Assembly: GCF_009866805.1 (NCBI RefSeq)
Contig: NZ_SIZW01000040.1
Span: forward strand, 62,001-126,000
Length of the DNA stretch: 64,000 nucleotides
Source of the DNA: Schauerella aestuarii
Lineage (GTDB): Bacteria; Pseudomonadota; Gammaproteobacteria; Burkholderiales; Burkholderiaceae_B
Direction: 5' to 3'
In this document: in pieces, positions 39,978-50,382 of the stretch
How the letters are laid out: every line of letters starts with the position of its first letter
Numbering within the stretch: position 1 is the stretch's first letter
Made by a program: the position numbers and the translations under genes
The notes under the pieces: model-generated
The model's database searches: none
What the model was told of the DNA's origin: nothing
What the model saw: only the letters and a program-made list of their open reading frames with translations

Positions 39978-40406
39978 ATGAAGACCTTTGTGGCCAAGCC
40001 GCATGAAGTCACGCGTGACTGGTTTGTGATCGACGCCAAGGGCAAAGTCCTCGGTCGTGTGGCCAGCGAAGTCGCACGCCGCCTGCGTGGCAAGCACAAA
40101 CCCGAATTCACGCCGCACGTTGATACTGGCGACTATATCGTCATCATCAACGCTGCCGATATCGTCGTTACCGGCGCGAAAACCACCGACAAAAAGTACT
40201 TCCGTCACACGACGTACCCGGGCGGTATCCGCGAAACGAACTTCGAAAAGCTGCAACAGCGTTTCCCCGGTCGTGCGATCCAGAAAGCGGTCAAGGGCAT
40301 GTTGCCCAAGGGTCCGCTTGGCTACGCCATGATCAAGAAACTCAAGGTGTACGCGGGTGCCGAGCATCCCCACACCGCCCAGCAGCCTAAGCCGCTGGAA
40401 TTCTAA
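39978..40406 (+). CDS. rplM: 50S ribosomal protein L13
   Basis: 142 residues, full length. It begins [20 protein letters not shown] and contains the L13 signature around [22 protein letters not shown]13 is an early assembly protein of the 50S subunit. It is followed after 9 bp by rpsI, the near-universal partner. The 261-bp upstream region contains no gene and should carry the promoter and any autogenous leader, though I could not define either. Confidence 0.99.
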   Translation: MKTFVAKPHEVTRDWFVIDAKGKVLGRVASEVARRLRGKHKPEFTPHVDTGDYIVIINAADIVVTGAKTTDKKYFRHTTYPGGIRETNFEKLQQRFPGRAIQKAVKGMLPKGPLGYAMIKKLKVYAGAEHPHTAQQPKPLEF

Positions 40407-40415
40407 GGAAACGCC

Positions 40416-40808
40416 ATGATCGGTAACTGGAATTACGGAACCGGCCGTCGCAAGTCCTCTGTGGCGCGCGTGTTCCTCAAGAAAGGATCGGGCAAGATCA
40501 TCGTCAACGGCAAGCCCGTCGACGAATTCTTCGCTCGCGAAACGGGTCGTATGATCGTTCGCCAACCCCTGGACCTCACGGGTCACCTCGAATCGTTCGA
40601 CTTCAAAGTCAACGTTCGCGGCGGCGGTGAGTCGGGTCAGGCCGGCGCGATCCGTCACGGCATCACCCGTGCACTGATCGACTATGACGAGTCGCTCAAG
40701 CCTTCGTTGAAGCAAGCGGGCTTTGTGACCCGTGACGCCCGTGAAGTCGAGCGAAAGAAAGTCGGTTTGCGCAAGGCGCGCCGTCGGAAGCAGTTCAGCA
40801 AGCGCTAA
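40416..40808 (+). CDS. rpsI: 30S ribosomal protein S9
   Basis: 130 residues. The family signature [19 protein letters not shown] is present, and the C-terminus ends RRRKQFSKR, the basic tail that reaches the P-site tRNA. It is cotranscribed with rplM, and a strong terminator follows. Confidence 0.99.
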   Translation: MIGNWNYGTGRRKSSVARVFLKKGSGKIIVNGKPVDEFFARETGRMIVRQPLDLTGHLESFDFKVNVRGGGESGQAGAIRHGITRALIDYDESLKPSLKQAGFVTRDAREVERKKVGLRKARRRKQFSKR

Positions 40809-40820
40809 ACTGTTCTCTGT

Positions 40821-40852
40821 CAAAAAGGCCGCTATTGCGGCCTTTTTGTTTT
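40821..40852 (+). terminator. Terminator of the rplM-rpsI operon
   Basis: AAAAAGGCCGC and GCGGCCTTTTT pair around TATT, followed by a T-rich run. It lies 12 bp after the rpsI stop. Confidence 0.92.
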
Positions 40853-40895
40853 TTGCGAAGATACAATCGTTGTTCGTACAAGGAAGCGGATCATC

Positions 40896-41957
40896 ATGTC
40901 CCAAGTCTCTCAGCGCATTAAGGTAGGTATTGTCGGCGGCACCGGATACACGGGCGTCGAGCTGTTGCGATTGCTGTCGCAGCACCCGAACGTCGAATTG
41001 ACGGCCATTACCTCGCGAAAAGAAGAGGGCATGCCCGTCTCCGAGATGTACCCCAATCTTCGCGGGCACGTGGATCTCAAGTTCACGACGCCTGAAAACG
41101 CTGCGCTCACCGATTGCGATGTGGTGTTCTTCGCCACGCCCCACGGCGTGGCCATGGCACAGGCGCAAACCTTGTTGGATGCGGATGTCCGCATTATCGA
41201 TCTGGCCGCCGATTTCCGGTTGCAGGACACGGCGGTGTTCGAGAAGTGGTACAAAATTCCGCACACCTGCCCGGAGATCCTGGCGGATTCGGTCTACGGC
41301 CTGGTGGAACTCAATCGTGAGCGGGTTGCCGCCGCGCGGGTGATCGGAAACCCTGGCTGCTACCCCACCACCGTGATCCTGGGCCTGGCCCCGCTCATCG
41401 AAGCGGGCAACGTGCTCGTGGATACCCAAACGCTGGTCGCCGACTGCAAATCAGGCGTGTCGGGTGCAGGCCGCAAGGCTGAAGTGGCCACGCTGTTTTC
41501 CGAAGCGTCAGACAACTTCAAGGCTTACGGTGTCAAGGGCCATCGCCATCATCCCGAAATCCAGGCGCAGCTTGAAAAGATCACCGGTGGTCCGGTTGGC
41601 TTCACATTCGTGCCGCATCTGGTGCCGATGATTCGCGGGATGTTTTCCACGCTTTATGCGCGGATTCTGCCCGAAGCGCGCGACACGGATTTCCAGGCGC
41701 TGTTTGAAGCGCGCTACGCCAACGAGCCGTTTGTGGACGTCATGCCCGCCGGCAGCCTGCCCGAAACCCGTTCGGTGCGCGGCTCCAATACGCTGCGCAT
41801 TTCTGTGGAACGCCCGAATGGCGGCGACCTGCTCATCGTCATGGTGATTCAAGACAATCTCGTCAAGGGCGCATCCGGCCAAGCCGTGCAAAACATGAAC
41901 CTGATGTTTGGTCTGCCCGAAACGGCCGGCCTGAATCACGTTGCGCTGCTGCCTTAA
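40896..41957 (+). CDS. argC: N-acetyl-gamma-glutamyl-phosphate reductase
   Basis: A 353-residue enzyme of arginine synthesis that reduces acetylglutamyl phosphate to the semialdehyde with NADPH. The nucleotide loop is [19 protein letters not shown], the catalytic Cys is in [16 protein letters not shown], and a conserved His lies in [11 protein letters not shown]. Length is typical of the type 1 enzyme. Location right after rpsI is the rule in Burkholderiales. Confidence 0.98.
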   Translation: MSQVSQRIKVGIVGGTGYTGVELLRLLSQHPNVELTAITSRKEEGMPVSEMYPNLRGHVDLKFTTPENAALTDCDVVFFATPHGVAMAQAQTLLDADVRIIDLAADFRLQDTAVFEKWYKIPHTCPEILADSVYGLVELNRERVAAARVIGNPGCYPTTVILGLAPLIEAGNVLVDTQTLVADCKSGVSGAGRKAEVATLFSEASDNFKAYGVKGHRHHPEIQAQLEKITGGPVGFTFVPHLVPMIRGMFSTLYARILPEARDTDFQALFEARYANEPFVDVMPAGSLPETRSVRGSNTLRISVERPNGGDLLIVMVIQDNLVKGASGQAVQNMNLMFGLPETAGLNHVALLP

Positions 41958-42039
41958 AACGGTTGCGGCGGTTGCGGCGGTCGCCGCCGGGCAGGTGGGC
42001 GCTCAGGCGTCCCACCGCCGCGCGGCTCTGGCAGCCCTA

Positions 42040-42074
42040 GCCGGGTACGCGGCAGGCTTCGCCCCGTACCCGGC
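42040..42074. repeat. Inverted repeat after argC
   Basis: Perfect 9-bp arms GCCGGGTAC and GTACCCGGC are separated by 17 bp. There is no T-run, so a terminator role is unproven. Confidence 0.5.
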
Positions 42075-42161
42075 ATTTGCACCCGCTCGAGATGGTCATA
42101 GGCTGCACCGCTCGGATTTTGTGCGCGGGAACTCACGCCCACCCTGTACGGTCTCAGTCTG

Positions 42162-42899
42162 ATGCGCTGGCCGAGATGGGCGACCTGGGTCGCCGTCGTG
42201 GTGCTCAGCATGCTGGTCGGTGCAGGCGCGGCGCTATTGGCCAAGCGGCCGGTCTCGCCGAGTGCCATGGGTCAACCCGGCTCGCCACAGGAAATGGCCG
42301 GCCTTGATGCGAAGATCTGGGAGCGCGAGGCTGCCATTCAGGCCATGCAAACCCGCCTTGACGTCGCCGATGGCGAAGTGGCACTCGAGCGCAGTGCGCG
42401 TCTGGAGCTCGAGCGGCAACTCGCCGCGGTGCAAAACGATGTGGGTCGCGTGCGCGAGCAATTGGCCTTTTACGAGCAGTTGCTGCCGGCGGGCCCCGAA
42501 GGCTCGGTCGCTGTGCGCGGCGCCGAGTTTCAAAAATTGCCGAATGGCCTGGGATACCGCGTGCTGGTCATGCGCAACGGCAAAGCGTCCGATACACCGT
42601 TCGTTGGCCGACTGCAGATCACCGCTTCGGGCCGCGAGTCCGGTCGCGATCGGGTGCACACCGTGACGCTGGCGCCGTTGCGTGACACCAGCGGTTCAAT
42701 CGCGGCCAAGGTGCTCGACATGGCCAAGCCCGCTTCCAGCCAACCCGGGAACGACACGTTGGGATTGAAGTTCGAGCAGTATCAGCGGCTCGAGGGCGTG
42801 TTGGCTTTACCCGACGGTTTCACCCCGGAGACGTTGGTTGTGAGCGTTCTCGAGGGAAAGACGGTACGCGCATCGCAGTCTGTTGAATTGAGATTTTGA
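42162..42899 (+). CDS. DUF6776-type membrane-anchored coiled-coil protein
   Basis: A 245-residue protein with an N-terminal membrane helix (residues about 7-27), a coiled coil (about 47-105, WEREAAIQAMQTRLDVADGEVALE-like heptads), and a C-terminal beta-rich domain beginning GVQ-like at LPNGLGYRVLVMRN and ending QSVELRF. This conserved betaproteobacterial protein sits between argC and erpA in many genomes; in several a bactofilin gene lies beside it, suggesting a cell-shape role, but there is none here and function is unproven. The candidate erpA promoter overlaps its stop codon. Confidence 0.85.
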   Translation: MRWPRWATWVAVVVLSMLVGAGAALLAKRPVSPSAMGQPGSPQEMAGLDAKIWEREAAIQAMQTRLDVADGEVALERSARLELERQLAAVQNDVGRVREQLAFYEQLLPAGPEGSVAVRGAEFQKLPNGLGYRVLVMRNGKASDTPFVGRLQITASGRESGRDRVHTVTLAPLRDTSGSIAAKVLDMAKPASSQPGNDTLGLKFEQYQRLEGVLALPDGFTPETLVVSVLEGKTVRASQSVELRF

Positions 42900-42924
42900 A
42901 TCCCGGGATGCACTGGGCTATAGT
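42896..42924 (+). promoter_or_regulatory. Candidate sigma-70 promoter of erpA
   Basis: TTGAAT and TATAGT are separated by 17 bp (4/6 and 5/6 consensus). The -35 overlaps the upstream stop codon and the erpA ATG is 62 bp past the -10. Confidence 0.6.
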
Positions 42925-42986
42925 GAACACATCAGGGCGCTTTGCGTCCGACCGGATATTGGCCGACTTGGCCAGGAGTGACCATC

Positions 42987-43358
42987 ATGAATGCTTTGAC
43001 CGAAACCGTTGACCTGCAAGCTGCTCCCCCCGCGCCGCTCGTCTTTACCGACGCTGCCGCCGCAAAGGTTAAAGAGCTGCTGCTGGAAGAAGGTAATCCC
43101 GATCTGAAACTGCGCGTGTTCGTACAGGGCGGCGGCTGTTCAGGCTTCCAGTACGGCTTCACGTTTGATGAAGTGATCAACGATGACGACACCGCACTGG
43201 ACAAGGAAGGCGTGCAATTGCTCGTCGATCCGATGAGCTTCCAGTATCTCGTCGGTGCCGAGATCGACTACAAGGAAGACCTGGAAGGCGCACAATTCGT
43301 GATCCGTAACCCGAATGCGTCCACCACGTGCGGTTGCGGTTCGTCGTTCTCGGTGTAA
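42987..43358 (+). CDS. erpA: Iron-sulfur cluster insertion protein ErpA
   Basis: A 123-residue A-type carrier that delivers Fe-S clusters to apo-enzymes, including the isoprenoid enzymes IspG/IspH. The three cluster-binding cysteines are Cys51 ([12 protein letters not shown]), Cys115 and Cys117 ([11 protein letters not shown]). The ATG at 42987 follows an AGGAG Shine-Dalgarno; the frame from 42942 adds 15 residues without homology. Its neighbourhood (anmK convergent on the right) is conserved in Bordetella-like genomes. Confidence 0.97.
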   Translation: MNALTETVDLQAAPPAPLVFTDAAAAKVKELLLEEGNPDLKLRVFVQGGGCSGFQYGFTFDEVINDDDTALDKEGVQLLVDPMSFQYLVGAEIDYKEDLEGAQFVIRNPNASTTCGCGSSFSV

Positions 43359-43405
43359 GTCATTGCGGTAGTTAAGGGCCGTTCGTGCGACGGTGCCGTG
43401 CCGCA

Positions 43406-43438
43406 GTCAAAAACCCTCGCTTGCGCGAGGGTTTTTTG
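43406..43438. terminator. Bidirectional terminator between erpA and anmK
   Basis: AAAACCCTCGC pairs with GCGAGGGTTTT around a TT loop, with A and T runs at the two ends. erpA and anmK converge on it. Confidence 0.88.
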
Positions 43439-43511
43439 TTGGCTGCTGGGAAGTGGATTCAGGCTGACCGAGTCCTGGACCTTGCGGTTTCGGTGTCCTC
43501 GGGGATGGCGC

Positions 43512-44654
43512 TCAGGCCGGGTAGTAGGCGCCAAGCACGCGCGGGCCGCGCACGCCGGTGACCGCTGGAATGCCCGCCGGGATACGCGCGCAGTGCGCGT
43601 ACGCCAGCCATGCAAATGCCATGGCCTCCGCATCCTGCGCTGCCACGCCGGCGGTATCCGTAAGTGCGATCGGGCGGTTCAGTCGTGCGCCAAGCGCGCG
43701 CATCAGGGCACCATTGCGGCTGCCGCCGCCGCACACGAGCACATCTTCCACGTCGGGCGCTTGTTGTGCAACGGCCTGCGCGACGGTTGCGGCGGTAAGC
43801 TGCACCAGTGTGGCTTGGATATCCTCGCGCCAGGTGGCAAGCGCGGCGTAGCCGTGCGGAATGCGTTGATCGAGCCATTCGGCGTTGAAATGATCGCGTC
43901 CCGTCGATTTGGGTGGCGCAGCGGCAAGCCAGGCATCGCTCGCGATCCATTCGGCGAGCAGCGCGTCGTCGCAGGTGCCTGTGCGGCCCCATGCGCCATC
44001 GGCATCGAACGGCTGACCGGTATGCCGCAGGCACCAGAGATCCAGCAACGCATTGGCGGGTCCAGTGTCAAAGCCGATAGGGGGCAGACCAGGCCGCAAC
44101 GCGGTCACATTGGCGATGCCGCCCAGGTTGAGCACCGCACGCGGCCGGTTCGTGCTGAATACGGCATGATGAAAAATCGGTGCGAGCGGCGCGCCCTGAC
44201 CGCCTGCTGCGACATCGCGGGTACGAAAGTCGGCAACCACCGCGATCTGCGCGAGTTCGGCAAGCAAGGCCGGTGCGTTCAATTGCAGCGTGTAGCCTTC
44301 TTGCGGACGGTGCCGCACGGTTTGTCCGTGCGCGCCGATGGCGACGATATCGGTGGGTGCGATACGCGCGCGATGGAGGAGTTGCGCAACGGTATCCGCG
44401 TAGCAGCGCACCAATGCATTGGCCGCGAGTGCTGCGCGATGCAACTCGTCCGATCCGGATTCATTCAAGGCGAGCAATTCAAGCCTAAGGTCGGGCGGCA
44501 TGTCGACACTGGCACGTGCCAGTTGATGCGGGTGCAGGCTGCCATCTGAGGCTGCGCGCATCTGCATCAACGCGCCATCGATGCCATCGACGCTGGTGCC
44601 CGACATCAAGCCGATGAAGTAGGAACCGTCGAATGTGATCATGGTTGTCGCCAC
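43512..44654 (-). CDS. anmK: Anhydro-N-acetylmuramic acid kinase
   Basis: A 380-residue kinase of cell-wall recycling that converts 1,6-anhydroMurNAc to MurNAc-6-phosphate with ATP. Motifs: YFIGLMSGTSVDGIDGAL, VAIGAHGQTVRHRP, LNLGGIANVTAL, FDTGPANALLDLWC and LVCGGGSRNGALM, all of the AnmK ASKHA fold. It shares the recycling theme with mpl at 6.8-8.2 kb. An ATG at 44642 is an alternative start. The M23 endopeptidase gene lies upstream on the same strand. Confidence 0.96.
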   Translation of the reverse strand: MATTMITFDGSYFIGLMSGTSVDGIDGALMQMRAASDGSLHPHQLARASVDMPPDLRLELLALNESGSDELHRAALAANALVRCYADTVAQLLHRARIAPTDIVAIGAHGQTVRHRPQEGYTLQLNAPALLAELAQIAVVADFRTRDVAAGGQGAPLAPIFHHAVFSTNRPRAVLNLGGIANVTALRPGLPPIGFDTGPANALLDLWCLRHTGQPFDADGAWGRTGTCDDALLAEWIASDAWLAAAPPKSTGRDHFNAEWLDQRIPHGYAALATWREDIQATLVQLTAATVAQAVAQQAPDVEDVLVCGGGSRNGALMRALGARLNRPIALTDTAGVAAQDAEAMAFAWLAYAHCARIPAGIPAVTGVRGPRVLGAYYPA

Positions 44655-44717
44655 CAGATAAAAGGCATCGGAGATGAAGCGTTGAGAATCGAACGTCGAA
44701 AACTAAGGGTGGGCCAC

Positions 44718-44742
44718 GAAAAAGGAGGCACAAGGCCTCCTG
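44718..44742 (-). terminator. Terminator after the M23 endopeptidase gene
   Basis: On the minus strand AGGAGGC and GCCTCCT pair around a five-base loop and TTTTTCG follows. It lies between the endopeptidase stop and the anmK start. Confidence 0.75.
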
Positions 44743-44801
44743 ATGATTGCGGTCAGCTGCGACGTGGCGCAGCTTGAGCGGCGTGTATGGCGTGTGCTTG
44801 A

Positions 44802-46232
44802 TCAGCGTGCCGCGACGTTGGTCAACGAATCGGGGCTGATGGTTTGCAATTGCGCCAGCATGCCGATTTGCTGTTTGTACGGTTCCACGGCCCGATTGAA
44901 GGCCTGCTGCTCCTTGGCGTCGAGCGTACGCGCGATGGGCAGATCGGCAGCCAAAGGATCGATAGGCTGGCCATCGACGCGGAATTCGTAATGCAAATGC
45001 GGGCCAGTGGCCCAGCCGGTGGAGCCGACGTAGCCGATCAACTGGCCCTGCGACACTTTCGTGCCCTTGCGCATGCCCTCGGCCAGGCGGCTTTGGTGAG
45101 CGTAGGCCGTGGTGTATTTGTCGGAATGCTTGATGACGATGATGTTGCCGTAGCCGCTTTGCGTGCCGGCGAAATCGATCGTCCCATCGGCCACGGCATG
45201 AATCGGCGTGCCGGTAGGCGCCGCATAGTCCACGCCCTTGTGGCCCATCCAGCGGCCGTGAATCGGATGCATGCGGCCACCGAACGTGGAACTGATCCGC
45301 GTGAACTTGAGTGCCGTCTTAAGGAACGTGCCACGCAGGTTCGTGCCGTCAAAGTCGTAGTAGGCGCCTTGGCCGTTGCCGTTGGCACTGAACCAGACGG
45401 CGTTATACGTTTTGCCCTGATTGATGAATTCCACCGCCATCACGCGGCCGGCGCCGGCATAGCGGCCGTCGTGGGAGCGGGTTTCGTACACGACGCGAAA
45501 TTGATCGCCCTGGCGCAGATCGCGCAGGAAGTCGACCTTGCCGTTCAGAATATCCGCCATTTGCAGCGTGATCGAATCGGGAATGCCGGCCGCATCGGTC
45601 GCGCCGAAAAGCGATGATTTGATCGTCCCCACGGCCACGCGCGTTTGACGGTCGGTATTTTCGGCGATCTCGTCGGCGGCGTAGCCCGTGCCTTCCGGCA
45701 CGACATGCAGCATCTTGGTGACGACCTGGCCTTCGCTGTCATTGCCCGGCGTATGGATGTAGCGCAGCCAGACCAGCTTGCCTTCGGCAGTGGTGGCGGC
45801 TTGCACCGAACGGCCCGGATAAAGCTTGTAGATGCTGCGCGCACTGGCATCGTGCGTCAAAAACGTTTGCAGACCAGGCTCGTCGAGCTCGAGGCGCTGC
45901 AGCACGGCAGCAAGCGTATCGCCCGAGCGGATGCGAGTTTCGCTGATATAAGGCGTATCCACGCTTGCGCTCACCGACATCGCATCGGCCGTCATCGGCA
46001 GAACGCTCTGCACGACACTTGCTGCAGGCATTGCCGTGCGATCCGGCTGGCTCACCATGCCGATCGCCGCAGCGCCTGCAAACAGGCCCAAAGCGGATAC
46101 GACGAGCGTGCGGCGAAACCAACCTACGCGGGGCGAGGTGGGTGCGACAGCGGCACTACTGGTGGGGATGGCGAGCGAGGGAGAGGTGGCGCGGGGAGTG
46201 CGATCGGTGAGATCTGAAATTCCACGAGTCAT
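44802..46232 (-). CDS. M23-family murein DD-endopeptidase (MepM-like)
   Basis: A 476-residue peptidase with one N-terminal membrane helix (residues about 40-62), an OapA/LysM-like segment (IRSGDTLAAVLQRLELDEPGLQ), a second Csd3-like domain and the C-terminal LytM/M23 domain (about 320-430). Zinc ligands are visible in GGRMHPIHGRWMGHKGVDYAA (His, Asp) and GPHLHYEFRV (HxH). Enzymes of this layout cut peptidoglycan cross-links so that new glycan strands can be inserted. It is divergent from tyrS and upstream of anmK, a conserved local order. Confidence 0.93.
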   Translation of the reverse strand: MTRGISDLTDRTPRATSPSLAIPTSSAAVAPTSPRVGWFRRTLVVSALGLFAGAAAIGMVSQPDRTAMPAASVVQSVLPMTADAMSVSASVDTPYISETRIRSGDTLAAVLQRLELDEPGLQTFLTHDASARSIYKLYPGRSVQAATTAEGKLVWLRYIHTPGNDSEGQVVTKMLHVVPEGTGYAADEIAENTDRQTRVAVGTIKSSLFGATDAAGIPDSITLQMADILNGKVDFLRDLRQGDQFRVVYETRSHDGRYAGAGRVMAVEFINQGKTYNAVWFSANGNGQGAYYDFDGTNLRGTFLKTALKFTRISSTFGGRMHPIHGRWMGHKGVDYAAPTGTPIHAVADGTIDFAGTQSGYGNIIVIKHSDKYTTAYAHQSRLAEGMRKGTKVSQGQLIGYVGSTGWATGPHLHYEFRVDGQPIDPLAADLPIARTLDAKEQQAFNRAVEPYKQQIGMLAQLQTISPDSLTNVAAR

Positions 46233-46389
46233 CGTGTGGGAACCCTTGATGATGAAACGTGGATCGGTTCACCGGGGCCAAAACGCCACACCGCTTACGC
46301 GGGGCACATCGGCCGCACCGGATCACGGAGATCCACGCTTACGAAAAAAAGGAAGCTAGACGCTACGGAATCGGTGCAACCGAGAGAGT

Positions 46390-46398
46390 TGCTATGAT
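46390..46398 (+). promoter_or_regulatory. Candidate extended -10 for tyrS
   Basis: The sequence TGCTATGAT fits the extended -10 form TGnTATnAT, 94 bp before the tyrS ATG. No good -35 is visible, as expected for such promoters, so this is a suggestion only. Confidence 0.35.
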
Positions 46399-46492
46399 TC
46401 GGGCTGTATCCTAACGCATCTGTGTTGAAAATTCGACAAAAATCGTAATTTTTACACCTTGCTGGTGTCTTCTCCCTGTAAAAGCCCCGACC

Positions 46493-47725
46493 ATGACGCA
46501 GTCAGAATTTTCAATTTCGCCCGAAGTCGAAGCCGATCTTCGTATCGTTCGCCGCGGGTGCGACGAGTTGCTCGTCGAATCGGAATTTGCCAAGAAGTTG
46601 GCGCAAAGCCGGCAGACGGGCAAGCCGCTGCGCATCAAATTGGGCCTGGATCCTACCGCGCCGGATATCCATCTCGGTCACACCGTGGTGTTGAACAAGA
46701 TGCGTCAGTTGCAGGATCTCGGTCATACCGTGATCTTCCTGATCGGCGATTTCACCTCGATGATCGGCGATCCGAGCGGCCGCAATTCGACCCGCCCGCC
46801 GCTCACGCGCGAGCAGATCACCGAAAACGCCAAGACCTATTACGCCCAGGCCAGTCAGGTACTGGATCCCGCGCGCACGGAGATTCGCTACAACTCTGAG
46901 TGGTGCGACGAGTTGGGCGCGCGCGGCCTGATTCAGCTCGCCTCGCGGTATACCGTTGCGCGCATGATGGAGCGTGACGACTTCACCAAGCGCTTCAAGG
47001 GCGGCGTGCCCATTTCGGTGCACGAGTTTCTCTACCCGCTCTTGCAGGGCTACGACTCGGTCGCGTTGAAGTCGGATCTTGAGTTGGGTGGTACCGATCA
47101 GAAGTTCAATCTGCTGGTAGGCCGCGAGTTGCAGAAGGAATATGGTCAATCGCCGCAGTGCATTCTCACGATGCCGCTGTTGGTGGGATTGGACGGCGTT
47201 GAGAAAATGTCCAAGTCCAAGGGTAACTATATTGGTATCTCGGAAAGCCCCGATTCGATGTTCGGCAAGTTGATGTCGATTTCCGATACGTTGATGTGGT
47301 CTTACTTCGAGCTGCTTTCGTTCCGCAGCCTCGACGACATCGCCGCACTCAAGGCCGAGATCGATGGCGGGCGTAATCCGCGCGATGCGAAGGTCATGCT
47401 GGCGCAGGAAATCATCGCGCGCTTTCACTCGAAAGCGGCGGCTGATGCGGCGCTTGCCACGTTCGAAGCGCGCTTCCGTGATGGCGCCATCCCGGACGAC
47501 ATCCCGGAAGTTACCGTTGCCGGCGCGCCCATCGGCATCCTGAAGTTGCTGCGCGAAGCCGGATTGGTCGCATCGGGCTCCGAGGCGCAACGCAATATCG
47601 AGCAGGGCGGCGTACGTCTGGACGGCACGAAGATCGAAGACAAATCGTTGCAAATCGACGGTGGCGTATACGTGCTGCAGGTGGGGAAACGCAAGTTCGC
47701 GCGTGTTACCGTGGTGGGGTCATAG
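46493..47725 (+). CDS. tyrS: Tyrosyl-tRNA synthetase
   Basis: A 410-residue class I synthetase for tRNA-Tyr. The HIGH-type motif is [17 protein letters not shown], and [12 protein letters not shown] is the KMSKS loop; the C-terminal 65 residues form an S4-like RNA-binding domain ([28 protein letters not shown]). The sequence is of the TyrRS type with the longer IHLGH motif common in betaproteobacteria. It is transcribed divergently from the endopeptidase gene and the PEBP gene follows after 33 bp. Confidence 0.98.
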   Translation: MTQSEFSISPEVEADLRIVRRGCDELLVESEFAKKLAQSRQTGKPLRIKLGLDPTAPDIHLGHTVVLNKMRQLQDLGHTVIFLIGDFTSMIGDPSGRNSTRPPLTREQITENAKTYYAQASQVLDPARTEIRYNSEWCDELGARGLIQLASRYTVARMMERDDFTKRFKGGVPISVHEFLYPLLQGYDSVALKSDLELGGTDQKFNLLVGRELQKEYGQSPQCILTMPLLVGLDGVEKMSKSKGNYIGISESPDSMFGKLMSISDTLMWSYFELLSFRSLDDIAALKAEIDGGRNPRDAKVMLAQEIIARFHSKAAADAALATFEARFRDGAIPDDIPEVTVAGAPIGILKLLREAGLVASGSEAQRNIEQGGVRLDGTKIEDKSLQIDGGVYVLQVGKRKFARVTVVGS

Positions 47726-47758
47726 TAGGTAGAAATTTAATTTCTGCAGGAGACCCGC

Positions 47759-48412
47759 ATGCAACTCACGAGCTTGTCTTTCACGGATAACGAAGCGATT
47801 CCCGAGCGCTATGCGTTCGCAAAGATCGACCCGGATACGCATGTCGTACTGGCGGATAATTACAACCCGCAGTTCTCGTGGGACGACGTCCCCGAGGGTA
47901 CGCTGTCGTTTGCATTGATCTGCCACGACCCGGATGTGCCGAGCAAGCCCGACGACGTCAATGTCGAGGGCCGCACGGTGCCGGCCGATCTGCCCCGCGT
48001 GGATTTTTTCCACTGGGTGCTGGTTGACCTGAATCCGGCCCTGCGGGAGATCGACGAGGGCACGTTTTCCAACAGCATCACGCCGCGCGGCAAGGGCGGG
48101 CCGTTGGCACCGATGGACGCGCGCCAGGGCCTGAACAGCTATACCAAGTGGTTCGCCGCTGATCGCGACATGAACGGCGAGTACTTCGGTTACGACGGCC
48201 CATGCCCGCCGTGGAACGATGAAGTGGCGCACCGCTACATCTTCACGCTGTACGCGCTCAATGTGATCTCGCTCAAGCTCGATGGCTCGTTTACGGGTGA
48301 AGACGCGCTGCGGGCCATGCAGGGCAAGGTGCTGGCGCATGCATCGGTGCGGGGCACCTATTCCCTCAATCCCAATCTGGCCCCCAAGCAGATCGGCGCC
48401 ACCTCCACCTGA
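47759..48412 (+). CDS. YbhB/YbcL-family phosphatidylethanolamine-binding-like protein
   Basis: A 217-residue PEBP-fold protein. The family block SFALICHDPDVPSKPDDVN and the PEBP core VDFFHWVLVDLNPALREI, DGPCPPWNDEVAHRYIFTLYAL are present. Bacterial members bind small anionic ligands and the name Raf-kinase-inhibitor-like comes from eukaryotic homologues; bacterial function is not established. No signal peptide, so cytoplasmic. A Shine-Dalgarno CAGGAGA precedes the ATG, and a terminator follows. Confidence 0.92.
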   Translation: MQLTSLSFTDNEAIPERYAFAKIDPDTHVVLADNYNPQFSWDDVPEGTLSFALICHDPDVPSKPDDVNVEGRTVPADLPRVDFFHWVLVDLNPALREIDEGTFSNSITPRGKGGPLAPMDARQGLNSYTKWFAADRDMNGEYFGYDGPCPPWNDEVAHRYIFTLYALNVISLKLDGSFTGEDALRAMQGKVLAHASVRGTYSLNPNLAPKQIGATST

Positions 48413-48438
48413 TCGCGGCTCGATTCGACCAGGTTATG

Positions 48439-48471
48439 AAAGCGGCTCATCTCAACATGAGCCGCTTTTTC
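48439..48471 (+). terminator. Terminator after the PEBP gene
   Basis: AAAGCGGCTCAT pairs with ATGAGCCGCTTT around CTCAAC, followed by TTC. It lies 27 bp past the stop. Confidence 0.9.
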
Positions 48472-48598
48472 GTCGAGGGAAGCCAAGCGTAAAAAAGTGG
48501 TTAAACAACGACCATGCTTAGGGTTTTACCTGGGATGGTGCGGGCTACCGGGGTAAACTAGATGGCTTCGAATTCAAGTCACCGCTTCAGGAACCGTC

Positions 48599-49843
48599 AT
48601 GTTTGACCGCACCCGCACCATCGATCAGGTGGACCCCGACGTCTGGGCAGCCATCCAGAAAGAAGACGTCCGCCAGGAACAGCACATCGAGCTCATCGCT
48701 TCGGAAAACTACGCCAGCCCGGCCGTCATGCAGGCGCAGGGCACGCAGTTGACCAATAAATATGCCGAAGGTTACCCGGGCAAGCGGTACTACGGCGGTT
48801 GCGAATACGTTGACGTCATCGAGCAGCTCGCGATCGATCGCTTGAAGGAAATCTTCGGCGCCGAAGCGGCAAACGTGCAGCCGAATTCGGGCTCGCAGGC
48901 CAACCAGGGCGTGTACCAGGCGGTACTCAAGCCGGGCGATACCGTGTTGGGCATGAGTCTGGCCGAAGGCGGTCACTTGACGCACGGCGCGTCGGTCAAT
49001 CAATCCGGCAAGCTCTATAACTTCCTGCAGTACGGCCTGGATGCCGACGAAGTGCTCGATTACGCGCGTCTGGAGCAATTGGCACGCGAAAGCAAGCCCA
49101 AGCTCATTGTGGCGGGCGCTTCCGCCTACTCGTTGCACATCGATTTTGAACGCATGGCCCGCATTGCCCGTGAAAACGGCGCCTTGTTCATGGTCGACAT
49201 TGCCCACTACGCAGGTCTGGTTGCCGGTGGCGCGTATCCCAATCCGGTGCCGCATGCCGACTTCGTTACCTCGACCACGCACAAATCGCTGCGCGGTCCG
49301 CGCGGCGGCGTGATCATGATGAAGGCCGAGCACGAGAAGATCGTCAATTCGGCCATCTTCCCGGGCATTCAAGGCGGCCCGCTGATGCACGTCATCGCCG
49401 GCAAGGCCGTGGCGTTCAAGGAAGCGTTGGCGCCCGAGTTCAAGGATTATGCGCAGCAAGTCGTGAAGAACGCCAAAGTGCTGGCCGATACATTGGTCGA
49501 ACGCGGCCTGCGCATCGTGTCGGGTCGTACCGAAAGCCACGTCATGCTGGTCGATCTGCGCGCCAAGGGCATCACCGGCAAGGAAGCCGAGGCGGTGCTG
49601 GGTGCGGCTCACATCACCGTCAACAAGAACGCCATCCCGAACGATCCGGAAAAGCCGTTCGTCACCAGCGGTGTTCGCCTGGGTACGCCGGCCATGACCA
49701 CGCGCGGCTTCAAGGAAGCGGAATCGAAAGAAACCGCACACTTGATCGCCGATGTGTTGGACAATCCGCGGGACGAAGCCAATATCGCCGCCGTTCGCGA
49801 GCGCGTCAACGCGCTGACGGCACGTCTGCCGGTTTACGGCTGA
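48599..49843 (+). CDS. glyA: Serine hydroxymethyltransferase
   Basis: A 414-residue PLP enzyme interconverting serine and glycine with tetrahydrofolate, the main source of one-carbon units. The PLP lysine is in [17 protein letters not shown]; other family blocks are [29 protein letters not shown] and [18 protein letters not shown]. It is followed after 52 bp by nrdR, a conserved order (glyA-nrdR-ribD) in proteobacteria. Confidence 0.99.
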   Translation: MFDRTRTIDQVDPDVWAAIQKEDVRQEQHIELIASENYASPAVMQAQGTQLTNKYAEGYPGKRYYGGCEYVDVIEQLAIDRLKEIFGAEAANVQPNSGSQANQGVYQAVLKPGDTVLGMSLAEGGHLTHGASVNQSGKLYNFLQYGLDADEVLDYARLEQLARESKPKLIVAGASAYSLHIDFERMARIARENGALFMVDIAHYAGLVAGGAYPNPVPHADFVTSTTHKSLRGPRGGVIMMKAEHEKIVNSAIFPGIQGGPLMHVIAGKAVAFKEALAPEFKDYAQQVVKNAKVLADTLVERGLRIVSGRTESHVMLVDLRAKGITGKEAEAVLGAAHITVNKNAIPNDPEKPFVTSGVRLGTPAMTTRGFKEAESKETAHLIADVLDNPRDEANIAAVRERVNALTARLPVYG

Positions 49844-49895
49844 TCGCTGCGCGCGACGGTAGTACGCGGGCGCAGGCGACCAAACGGGGAAATCC

Positions 49896-50378
49896 ATGAA
49901 GTGTCCGTTCTGCGCCCATCCCGACACCCAGGTCATCGATAGCCGGGTGCCGGACGAGGGCGACACGATCCGCCGCCGGCGGCGCTGCCTGTCCTGTGAC
50001 AAGCGGTTCACCACCTACGAGCGGATCGAACTGACCATGCCTGCCGTGGTCAAACGCAATGGCAGCCGCAGCGAATACAGCTCCGCCAAGCTGCGGGGCA
50101 GTCTCTCCCTTGCGCTGCGCAAGCGCCCGGTATCAACCGAGCAGGTCGATAACGCCGTCTTTCGCATTGAAGAGCAACTACTGACCAGTGGTCTGCGGGA
50201 AGTGCCGTCCGCGCAAGTGGGCGAGCTCGTCATGCAGGAGCTCAAGCGTCTTGACAAGGTCGCGTACGTACGCTTTGCATCGGTGTACAAAAGCTTCGAA
50301 GACATCGGCGAATTCGTCGACGCCATCCGCGAGATGCAAGGGCCGCGGTTGCCCGGAACGCCACGCTCGCCGCGTTAA
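49896..50378 (+). CDS. nrdR: Transcriptional repressor NrdR
   Basis: A 160-residue repressor of ribonucleotide reductase genes. The zinc ribbon has Cys3, Cys6, Cys31 and Cys34 ([13 protein letters not shown] ... CLSCDKRF), and residues about 45-140 form an ATP-cone ([22 protein letters not shown]) that senses ATP/dATP. It binds pairs of 16-bp boxes; two such boxes are found upstream of nrdA at 26.25-26.30 kb, so NrdR probably acts there. ribD follows after 4 bp. Confidence 0.98.
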   Translation: MKCPFCAHPDTQVIDSRVPDEGDTIRRRRRCLSCDKRFTTYERIELTMPAVVKRNGSRSEYSSAKLRGSLSLALRKRPVSTEQVDNAVFRIEEQLLTSGLREVPSAQVGELVMQELKRLDKVAYVRFASVYKSFEDIGEFVDAIREMQGPRLPGTPRSPR

Positions 50379-50382
50379 GACC